64,000 bases of DNA from NCBI RefSeq assembly GCF_913777145.1, contig NZ_CAJYPS010000028.1:1-64000 (forward strand), in the 5' to 3' direction. This stretch comes from an uncultured Roseateles sp. Its GTDB lineage: Bacteria > Pseudomonadota > Gammaproteobacteria > Burkholderiales > Burkholderiaceae_C. Within the stretch, counting starts at the first letter, position 1. Each line of letters starts with the position of its first letter. Position numbers and translations under genes: made by a program. The notes under the pieces were generated by a model, which saw nothing but the letters and a program-made list of their open reading frames with translations, was not told the origin of the DNA and ran no database searches. This document shows, piece after piece, positions 57,392 to 64,000 of this stretch.

Positions 57392-59218
57392 TCAACCGCC
57401 GCGCGCAGCGCGCTTGCGGTCGTGCTCGGACAGGTGACGCTTGCGCAGGCGGATGCTCTTGGGCGTGATCTCGACCAGCTCGTCGTCCTCGATGAACTCC
57501 ACGCCGTATTCCAGCGTCAGCTCGATGGGCGGCGTGATCTTGATCGCGTCTTCCTTGCCGGACACGCGGAAGTTGGTCAGCTGCTTGGTGCGGGTGGCGT
57601 TCACGACCAGGTCGTTGTCGCGGCTGTGGATGCCGACGATCATGCCCTCGTACACCGGATCGTTGGGCTTCACGAACATGCGGCCGCGGTCGTCCAGCTT
57701 GCCCAGTGCGTAGGTGAAGATCTCACCGGCGTCCATGGAGATCAGCACGCCGTTCTTGCGGCCGGCGATCTCTCCCTTGTGGGGCTCGTAGCCGTCGAAG
57801 ATGTTGCTGATCAGGCCCGAGCCGCGGGTCAGGTTCAGGAACTCGTTGCTGAAGCCGATCAGGCCACGCGCCGGGATGCGGTACTCCAGGCGCACGCGGC
57901 CACGGCCGTCCGGCTCCATGTTGACCAGTTCGCCCTTGCGCTCGCCCAGCGCCTGCATCACGCCGCCCTGGTGGGCTTCCTCGACGTCGGCGGTCACCAG
58001 CTCGATGGGCTCGCACTTCTCGCCGTTGATCTCCTGGAACACCACGCGCGGCTTGGACACGGCCAGCTCGTAGCCTTCGCGGCGCATGTTTTCCAGCAGG
58101 ATGGTCAAGTGCAGTTCGCCGCGGCCCGACACCTCGAAGATGCCGTCCTCGTCGGTTTCCTTCACGCGCAGCGCGACGTTGTGCTGCAGTTCCTTCTGCA
58201 GACGGTCCCAGATCTGGCGGCTGGTCACGTACTTGCCTTCACGACCGGCCAGCGGGCTGGTGTTCACGCAGAAGTTCATGGTCAGCGTGGGCTCGTCCAC
58301 CTTCAGCATGGGCAGCGGCTGGGGATTGGCCGGGCTGGTGACCGTGACGCCGATGCCGATTTCCTCGATGCCGTTGATCAGCACGATGTTGCCGGGGCCG
58401 GCTTCCGTGACCTGCACGCGGTCCAGACCCTGGAAGGTCAGCACCTGGTTCACGCGACCCTTGATGGTCTTGCCGTCCGGGCCTTCCATGACGACCACGT
58501 CCATCGCGGGCTTGATCGTGCCCTGGCTGATGCGGCCCACGCCGATGCGGCCCACGAAGGTGGAGTAGTCCAGCGCGGAGATCTGCAGCTGCAGCGGCGC
58601 GGCCGGGTCGCCCTTCTGGGCCGGCACATGCTTGAGGATGGTGTCGAACAGCGCCGACATGTCCTCGCCCCACTTGGCGCCCGGGGCGCCTTCTTCCAGC
58701 GACGACCAGCCGTTGATGCCGGAGGCATAGACCACCGGGAAGTCCAGCTGCTCGTCGGTCGCGCCCAGCTTGTCGAACAGGTCGAAGGCCGAGTTGATGA
58801 CCGCGTCGGGCTTGGCGCCCGGCTTGTCCACCTTGTTCACCACGACGATGGGCTTGAGACCCAGGGCCAGCGCCTTCTTCGTGACGAAGCGCGTCTGGGG
58901 CATGGGGCCTTCCTGCGCATCGATCAGCAGCACCACGCCGTCGACCATGGACAGTGCGCGCTCCACCTCGCCGCCGAAGTCCGCGTGTCCGGGCGTGTCG
59001 ACGATGTTGATGTGCGTGCCCTTCCAGCTGACCGCGCAGTTCTTGGCCAGGATGGTGATGCCGCGCTCACGTTCGATGGCGTTGTTGTCCATCACGGTGT
59101 CGACCACCTTCTCGTGCTCGGCGAAGGTGCCGCTCTGGCGCAGCAGTTGGTCGACCATGGTGGTCTTGCCATGGTCAACGTGGGCAATGATGGCGATGTT
59201 GCGGATCGGGGTGGTCAT
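57392..59218 (-). CDS. typA: Ribosome-associated GTPase TypA/BipA
   Basis: 608 residues, EF-G-like translational GTPase active in ribosome assembly and stress. G1 AHVDHGKT (residues 12-19), G2 RGITI, G3 [15 protein letters not shown]4 NKVDKPGAK, then domains II and III and the BipA C-terminal part ([57 protein letters not shown]). It follows truB after 25 bp. Confidence 0.97.
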   Translation of the reverse strand: MTTPIRNIAIIAHVDHGKTTMVDQLLRQSGTFAEHEKVVDTVMDNNAIERERGITILAKNCAVSWKGTHINIVDTPGHADFGGEVERALSMVDGVVLLIDAQEGPMPQTRFVTKKALALGLKPIVVVNKVDKPGAKPDAVINSAFDLFDKLGATDEQLDFPVVYASGINGWSSLEEGAPGAKWGEDMSALFDTILKHVPAQKGDPAAPLQLQISALDYSTFVGRIGVGRISQGTIKPAMDVVVMEGPDGKTIKGRVNQVLTFQGLDRVQVTEAGPGNIVLINGIEEIGIGVTVTSPANPQPLPMLKVDEPTLTMNFCVNTSPLAGREGKYVTSRQIWDRLQKELQHNVALRVKETDEDGIFEVSGRGELHLTILLENMRREGYELAVSKPRVVFQEINGEKCEPIELVTADVEEAHQGGVMQALGERKGELVNMEPDGRGRVRLEYRIPARGLIGFSNEFLNLTRGSGLISNIFDGYEPHKGEIAGRKNGVLISMDAGEIFTYALGKLDDRGRMFVKPNDPVYEGMIVGIHSRDNDLVVNATRTKQLTNFRVSGKEDAIKITPPIELTLEYGVEFIEDDELVEITPKSIRLRKRHLSEHDRKRAARGG

Positions 59219-59243
59219 GGGACTTGCTTGGTGTTACCGGATT

Positions 59244-60215
59244 TCAGGCGGACAGAAGTGCCTGGACCTCCGGGGGGGTCAGCAGGCGGTCGGCGATCAG
59301 TTCGCCGGCGGTCACATGGGCACTGCCCAGGAAAGCGCGCGGCTCGGGCCCGTAGACGCGCACCAGCGGCGCATCGGGCGCCTGCACGCGGCGTCGGACG
59401 CCCGAAAGAAAACGGGTGGCCTCGGCCGCGCTGAGGCGCACCTCGGGGGCGTCGGCCAGCAGGCGGTCGGGTGAGGTCAGCAACGCGGCGCGCTGCTCCT
59501 CGGGCAGGGCCTCCAGCGCGGACAGCGAGATGCTGCCCTCCAGCGTCAGGCCGCCGGACGCGGTACGGCGCAGCGCCGCCAGCGACGCGCCACAGCCCAG
59601 CCGGGCACCGATGTCCTCGGCCAGCGTGCGGATGTAGGTGCCCTTGGTGCAACGGACGTCCAGCGTCACGGTGCCAGGATGCATGTCGACGATGTCGATG
59701 GCGTGAATCGTCACGCGGCGCGGCTTGCGCTCTATCTCAACGCCGGCTCGGGCGTATTCGTACAGCGCCTTGCCCTCGTGCTTGAGCGCCGAGTACATGG
59801 GCGGCAGTTGCTCGATCTCGCCCACGAAGGCCGCGCAGGCGGCGGCGATCTGCTCGCGGCTCAATGCCACGTCCTGGCGCTCCAGCACCTCGCCCTCGGC
59901 GTCGCCGGTGGTGGTGCGCACGCCCAGGGCCATCGTGGCCAGGTAGCGCTTGTCGGCGTCCAGGCTGAGCTGGCTGAACTTGGTGGCCGCGCCGAAGCAC
60001 AGCGGCAGCAGGCCGGTGGCCAGCGGGTCCAGCGTGCCGGTGTGGCCGGCCTTCTCGGCGCGCAGCAGCCACTTGGCCTTCTGCAGCGCATCGTTGCTGG
60101 ACAGGCCCAGCGGCTTGTCCAGCAGCAGCACGCCATGCAGCGGCCGGCGTGCCACGCGCACGCGCGGCGCACGCTCGGGGCGCGCCTCGGCAGTGGCTTC
60201 AGTCGTTGGGTTCAT
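59244..60215 (-). CDS. truB: tRNA pseudouridine(55) synthase
   Basis: 323 residues from ATG 60215; an ATG at 60230 in frame would add five. It makes pseudouridine 55 in the T loop of t[24 protein letters not shown], the catalytic Asp in [18 protein letters not shown], and [30 protein letters not shown] are characteristic, with a C-terminal PUA-like segment. The gene overlaps the rbfA end by 17 bp. Confidence 0.96.
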   Translation of the reverse strand: MNPTTEATAEARPERAPRVRVARRPLHGVLLLDKPLGLSSNDALQKAKWLLRAEKAGHTGTLDPLATGLLPLCFGAATKFSQLSLDADKRYLATMALGVRTTTGDAEGEVLERQDVALSREQIAAACAAFVGEIEQLPPMYSALKHEGKALYEYARAGVEIERKPRRVTIHAIDIVDMHPGTVTLDVRCTKGTYIRTLAEDIGARLGCGASLAALRRTASGGLTLEGSISLSALEALPEEQRAALLTSPDRLLADAPEVRLSAAEATRFLSGVRRRVQAPDAPLVRVYGPEPRAFLGSAHVTAGELIADRLLTPPEVQALLSA

Positions 60216-60579
60216 CGGTGTCCAGTGCACGCTGGGCGTTGGCCTGGGAGATCAGCGAATTCATCTCGGCCGCGCGCTCGGTGGTGCGGTCGAACTGGAA
60301 GTGCAGCGTCGGCACGGTGTGGATCTGCAGGCGCTTGAACAGGCCGTTGCGCAGGAAGCCGGCAGCCTCGTTGAGCGCCTCCTGGGTGCCGGCGGGGTCG
60401 CCGATCAGCACCGAGAAGAACACCTTGGCGTGGGCGTAGTCGGGCGTGACCTCGACGCCGCTGAGCGTGACCATGCCGATGCGCGGGTCCTTGAGCTCGC
60501 GGATCAGCTCGGCCAGATCGCGCTGGATCTGGTCGGCGACGCGGAAGGAGCGGTTGGGGATGGCGCGTTTGTGTCGCAT
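60199..60579 (-). CDS. rbfA: 30S ribosome-binding factor RbfA
   Basis: 126 residues, KH-type fold that binds the immature 30S subunit. [47 protein letters not shown] is the family core. It lies between infB and truB, the usual order. A GC-rich hairpin stands between infB and rbfA. Confidence 0.96.
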   Translation of the reverse strand: MRHKRAIPNRSFRVADQIQRDLAELIRELKDPRIGMVTLSGVEVTPDYAHAKVFFSVLIGDPAGTQEALNEAAGFLRNGLFKRLQIHTVPTLHFQFDRTTERAAEMNSLISQANAQRALDTDEPND

Positions 60580-60600
60580 GGTGGTTCCTCAAAGGACAAA

Positions 60601-60620
60601 CCCCGCCCCTGAGGGCGGGG
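60601..60620 (-). terminator. Hairpin between infB and rbfA
   Basis: CCCCGCCC / GGGCGGGG (60601-60608 and 60613-60620, loop of 4), followed on the minus strand by a weak TTTGTCCTTT. It may be an attenuator or mRNA-processing site inside the operon. Confidence 0.45.
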
Positions 60621-60650
60621 TCTGCGGGAGCGAGCCCGTCGAGTGATCGA

Positions 60651-63600
60651 TCAGAGCGTGCGCGCGATTTCCTTGATCTCGTAGATCTCCAGCACATCAC
60701 CCTCGGAGATGTCGCTGTAGTTCTTGAGCTTGATACCGCACTCGAAGCCTTCCTTGACCTCCTTGACGTCGTCCTTCTCGCGGCGGACCGAGTCGATCTC
60801 GCCGGTGTAGATGACGATGTTGTCGCGCAGCAGGCGGAACTTCGCGCCACGGCGCACCAGGCCGGAGGTGACCATGGAGCCGGCCACCGTACCGATCTTG
60901 GACGCGACGAAGACCTTGCGGATCTCGGCCGTGCCCAGCGCTTCCTCGCGCTGCTCGGGCGCCAGCATGCCGGACATCGCCTTGGTCACATCGTCCACGG
61001 CGTCGTAGATGATGTTGTAGTAGCGCAGGTCCACCGCATTGCCCTCGGCCAGCTTGCGCGCGCCGGCATCGGCCCGCACGTTGAAGCCGATGATGACCGC
61101 CTTGGACGCGATCGCGAGGTTGATGTCGCTTTCGCTGATGCCACCGACCGCCGCGTGCACGATCTGCACCTTGACCTCGGCATTGCTGAGCTTGAGCAGC
61201 GAAGCGGCCAGCGCTTCCTGCGAGCCCTGCACGTCCGCCTTGATGATGAGGGGCAGCGTCTGCACGTCGCCCGCACCCATCTCGTTGAACATGTTCTCGA
61301 GCTTGGCGGCCTGCTGCTTGGCCAGCTTCACGTCGCGGTACTTGCCCTGACGGAAGGTGGCCACCTCGCGGGCACGACGCTCGTCGGCCAGCACCATGAA
61401 CTCATCACCCGCCTGCGGCACCTCGGTGAGACCCTGGATCTCCACCGGGATGGACGGACCCGCCTCGTTGGTGGGTTTGCCGTCTTCGTCCAGCATGGCG
61501 CGCACGCGGCCATAGGTGGAACCGGCCAGCACCACGTCGCCACGCTTGAGCGTGCCGCTCTGCACCAGGATGGTCGCAACCGGGCCACGGCCCTTGTCCA
61601 GGCGGGCTTCGATGACCAGGCCCTTGGCCAGGGAATCCTTGGCCGCCTTGAGCTCCAGCACCTCGGCCTGCAGCAGCACCTGCTCCAGCAGCTCGTCCAC
61701 GCCCTGGCCGGTCTTGGCCGACACGCCGACGAAGGGCGAATCACCACCGAACTCTTCCGGCACGACCTGCTCGCCGACCAGCTCGCTCTTGACACGCTCC
61801 ATGTTGGCGTCGGGCTTGTCGATCTTGGTCACCGCGACCACGATGGGCACACCGGCCGCCTTCGCGTGGTGGATGGCTTCCTTGGTCTGGGGCATCACGC
61901 CGTCGTCACCCGCCACCACCAGGATGACGATGTCGGTGGCCTTGGCGCCGCGGGCACGCATGGCCGTGAAGGCCTCGTGACCCGGGGTGTCCAGGAAGGT
62001 GACCATGCCGCGCGGCGTGTCGACGTGGTAGGCGCCGATGTGCTGCGTGATGCCGCCGGCTTCGCCTGCGGCCACGCGGCTGCGGCGGATGTAGTCCAGC
62101 AACGAGGTCTTGCCGTGGTCGACGTGACCCATCACGGTCACCACCGGTGCGCGCGGCAGCAGCTCGTGCTCGGCCTCGGCGGCGGCGCCCTCTTCTTCCA
62201 GGAAGGCATCCGGGTCATCCAGCTTGGCGGCAAACGCCTTGTGGCCCATTTCCTCGACCACGATCATGGCCGTTTCCTGGTCCAGCTGCTGGTTGATGGT
62301 GACCATCTGGCCCAGCTTCATCAGATGCTTGATGACCTCGGCAGCCTTGACCGACATCTTGTGCGCCAGGTCGGCGACCGAGATGGTCTCGGGCACGTGC
62401 ACTTCCTGGATCTGCTGCTCGGCCGGCGGCACGAAGGCCGGTGCACCGTTGCGGTCACCACGGTCGCCACGGCGGCCCGCGGCACCACGCGCCGGAGCGC
62501 GCCAGTTGCCACCACCCGGGCGGCCGGCGCCGGCCGGGCCGGCACCAATGGTCTTGAGGCCACGCTTCTTGGCAGCGTCATCGGCCCAGCTGGACGACAG
62601 CTTCTCGGACTTGACCGACTTCTTGTCGCCCGGCTTGCCCGCACCACCGGCCGGTGCGGCCGTGGCCGGCGCCGGAGCGCCCGCCTTCTTGTGGATGGTG
62701 CCCTTGATGCCTTCGGCCGGCTTGGGCTCCTCGGGCTTCTTCGCGACCAGCACCTTCTTGGGTGCGTTCATCATCGCGCGGATCTTGGCGGCCTCGTCCT
62801 CGGCGGCCTTGCGGCGGCGGGCGAGGTCGTCCTGCTTCTGCTTCTCTTCCGCGGCCGCGTCGACGGCCTTCACCACGCGCAGCGCGGGCTTGGGCGGCTC
62901 GACCGGGGCGGCAGCAACAGGCGCTTCCACCGGGGCGGCGGCCGCCGGCGCAGGCGCAGGCGCCGCCACCGGGGCCGGTGCCGGCTCGGGTGCCGGCGCC
63001 ACCTTGACACCGGTGCGCTTGGCGGACGCAGCCTTGTTCAGCAGCGCGGCCTCGGCAGCAGCAGCAGCAGCGGCACGGGCACGGGCGTCGCTCGCGGCCG
63101 GCTTGCTGGCGGCCTTGGCCGCTGCAGCTGCAGCCTCGGCAGCCGCCTGGGCTTCCGCAGCAGCGCGCGCCTCGGCCTCGGCACGGGCAGCCGCCTCGGC
63201 CGCACGACGCTCGGCCTCTTCGCGAGCCAGGCGCTCGGCCTCCTCGCGAGCCTTCACCTTGGCGGCCAGCTCTTCTTCCTGGCGGCGCAGCGCCTCGGCC
63301 TGGGCCTGGGCTTCTTCCTCGCGGCGGGCCAGATCGGCCTCGTCCGGGCCGGAAGAGGCCTCGTCGACACCATCCTCACGCTTCACGAAGGTGCGCTTCT
63401 TGCGCACCTCGACCTGGATGGTGCGAGCCTTGCCAGAGGCATCGGCCTGCTTGATCTCGGTGGTCGACTTCTTGACCAGCGTGATCTTCTTGCGCTCGGC
63501 ACCAGCGGTGCCATGGGCACTGCGCAGGTGGTCGAGCAGGCGTTCCTTGTCGGAATCGCTGAGCGCGTCCTCGACGGAAGACTTCTTGACGCCCGCGGCT

Positions 63601-63674
63601 TGCAGCTGCTCCAGCAGCGTGCCCGCCGGCTTGTTCAGCTCGGCGGCGAATTGGGCGACGGTAGTCACGGCCAT
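60651..63674 (-). CDS. infB: Translation initiation factor IF-2
   Basis: 1007 residues, GTPase that loads initiator tRNA on the 30S subunit. N-terminal IF2_N domain ([27 protein letters not shown]), then about 400 residues of low-complexity Ala/Glu/Arg and Ala/Pro repeats (for example around residues 120-280), a second IF2_N-like domain ([31 protein letters not shown]), and the GTPase domain: [14 protein letters not shown] (about 514), [17 protein letters not shown]. Domains II to IV follow to the C-terminus ([28 protein letters not shown]). Follows nusA after 44 bp. Confidence 0.97.
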   Translation of the reverse strand: MAVTTVAQFAAELNKPAGTLLEQLQAAGVKKSSVEDALSDSDKERLLDHLRSAHGTAGAERKKITLVKKSTTEIKQADASGKARTIQVEVRKKRTFVKREDGVDEASSGPDEADLARREEEAQAQAEALRRQEEELAAKVKAREEAERLAREEAERRAAEAAARAEAEARAAAEAQAAAEAAAAAAKAASKPAASDARARAAAAAAAEAALLNKAASAKRTGVKVAPAPEPAPAPVAAPAPAPAAAAPVEAPVAAAPVEPPKPALRVVKAVDAAAEEKQKQDDLARRRKAAEDEAAKIRAMMNAPKKVLVAKKPEEPKPAEGIKGTIHKKAGAPAPATAAPAGGAGKPGDKKSVKSEKLSSSWADDAAKKRGLKTIGAGPAGAGRPGGGNWRAPARGAAGRRGDRGDRNGAPAFVPPAEQQIQEVHVPETISVADLAHKMSVKAAEVIKHLMKLGQMVTINQQLDQETAMIVVEEMGHKAFAAKLDDPDAFLEEEGAAAEAEHELLPRAPVVTVMGHVDHGKTSLLDYIRRSRVAAGEAGGITQHIGAYHVDTPRGMVTFLDTPGHEAFTAMRARGAKATDIVILVVAGDDGVMPQTKEAIHHAKAAGVPIVVAVTKIDKPDANMERVKSELVGEQVVPEEFGGDSPFVGVSAKTGQGVDELLEQVLLQAEVLELKAAKDSLAKGLVIEARLDKGRGPVATILVQSGTLKRGDVVLAGSTYGRVRAMLDEDGKPTNEAGPSIPVEIQGLTEVPQAGDEFMVLADERRAREVATFRQGKYRDVKLAKQQAAKLENMFNEMGAGDVQTLPLIIKADVQGSQEALAASLLKLSNAEVKVQIVHAAVGGISESDINLAIASKAVIIGFNVRADAGARKLAEGNAVDLRYYNIIYDAVDDVTKAMSGMLAPEQREEALGTAEIRKVFVASKIGTVAGSMVTSGLVRRGAKFRLLRDNIVIYTGEIDSVRREKDDVKEVKEGFECGIKLKNYSDISEGDVLEIYEIKEIARTL

Positions 63675-63718
63675 GTGGGGATCCTTCAGATTGCTTTCGG
63701 TGCGGCGCGGTGGGGCGA

Positions 63719-64000
63719 TCAGGCGTTGAACCAGTGTTCACGGGCTTTCATGATCAGCGCGCGTGCGCCGTCTTCGCCCAGGCCGGTCAGCTCGACCAGC
63801 TCGTCCACGGCCAGGTCGGCCAGGTCGTCACGGGTGTGAATCCCGCCCTCGGCCAGCTTGGACAGCAGCTCGGGCGTGATGCCTTCGAGATCGCGCAGAT
63901 CCTGCGACACCTCGTCAACCTTCTCTTCGCGGGCGATCTCCATCGTGAGCAGCGCGTCCTTGGCTCGCGTGCGCAACTCGGTGACCGTGTCTTCGTCAAA
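63719..64000 (-). CDS. nusA: Transcription termination/antitermination factor NusA (C-terminal part only)
   Basis: The last 93 residues are present; the frame stays open to the right edge, so the gene continues beyond the window. It shows the C-terminal acidic helix-hairpin-helix repeats of NusA (ISKASRP-free form: [52 protein letters not shown]). The gene order nusA-infB-rbfA-truB supports this strongly. Confidence 0.93.
   Translation of the reverse strand, partial: FDEDTVTELRTRAKDALLTMEIAREEKVDEVSQDLRDLEGITPELLSKLAEGGIHTRDDLADLAVDELVELTGLGEDGARALIMKAREHWFNA

Noticed and set aside
62890..63330. Repeat-like tract that could be taken for a microsatellite
   Set aside because: It encodes the Ala/Glu/Arg and Ala/Pro linker of IF-2, which is normally repetitive.
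61155..63839. An 894-residue plus-strand frame with Gly/Arg/Leu repeats opposite infB
   Set aside because: The repeats mirror the low-complexity linker of IF-2; infB is certain from its GTPase motifs.

Overview
The window is about 64 kb of GC-rich DNA packed with genes and with almost no spacer. The gene content points to a betaproteobacterium of the order Burkholderiales, probably a Roseateles/Rubrivivax-like member. The clues are a glucokinase fused to an RpiR-type regulator, a PEP-CTERM protein, a kynBUA operon, TonB receptors of the Xanthomonas/Caulobacter type, and a nusA-infB-rbfA-truB-typA cluster. This is inference from gene content; no rRNA or tRNA gene was seen.

Region 1 (1-26 kb) is an alpha-glucan locus. 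After the end of a cation/proton antiporter (left edge), a minus-strand operon glgP-glgB-glgX-malQ handles glycogen and maltodextrin and ends in a clear terminator. Divergent from it is malK-malE-malF-malG followed by a secreted GH13 amylase and an orphan solute-binding protein. Then come, on the minus strand, a stand-alone glucokinase, a TonB-dependent receptor and a flavin-dependent halogenase, and on the plus strand the glucokinase-RpiR fusion. The likely flow is: outer-membrane uptake by the receptor, trimming by the amylase, MalEFGK import, MalQ/GlgP processing, and phosphorylation by two glucokinases. Several copies of a TGTAGT-N3-ACTACA palindrome, very like the operator of the RpiR-family regulator HexR, lie in the control regions of this locus and suggest one regulon run by the fused regulator.

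Region 2 (26-32.4 kb) holds an NTF2-like secreted protein, glutaryl-CoA dehydrogenase with a divergent LysR regulator, an unknown protein, and kynB-kynU-kynA for tryptophan breakdown to anthranilate.

Region 3 (32.4-49 kb) is mixed: a 1180-residue membrane protein of unknown function with a periplasmic domain, hslO, a gamma carbonic anhydrase-like protein, a PEP-CTERM protein, a DUF455 ferritin-like protein, DMT exporters, an omega-aminotransferase, an esterase-like secreted protein, a PIG-L deacetylase coupled to an AstE/aspartoacylase-type deacylase, two glutathione-transferase-fold proteins, a FrnE-like DsbA protein and rdgC.

Region 4 (49-64 kb) is nearly all on the minus strand: a second TonB receptor with a histidine-rich small protein, a CYTH protein, an RhlE-like helicase, a methylguanine methyltransferase, dusA, a 3-hydroxyisobutyryl-CoA hydrolase-like protein, a DMT transporter, and then typA, truB, rbfA, infB and the 3' end of nusA, which runs off the right edge.

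No insertion sequence, prophage, integrase or CRISPR array was seen. The most interesting points are the putative HexR-type regulon, the receptor-halogenase pair inside a starch locus, the large orphan membrane protein, and the strange 5' end of malE.
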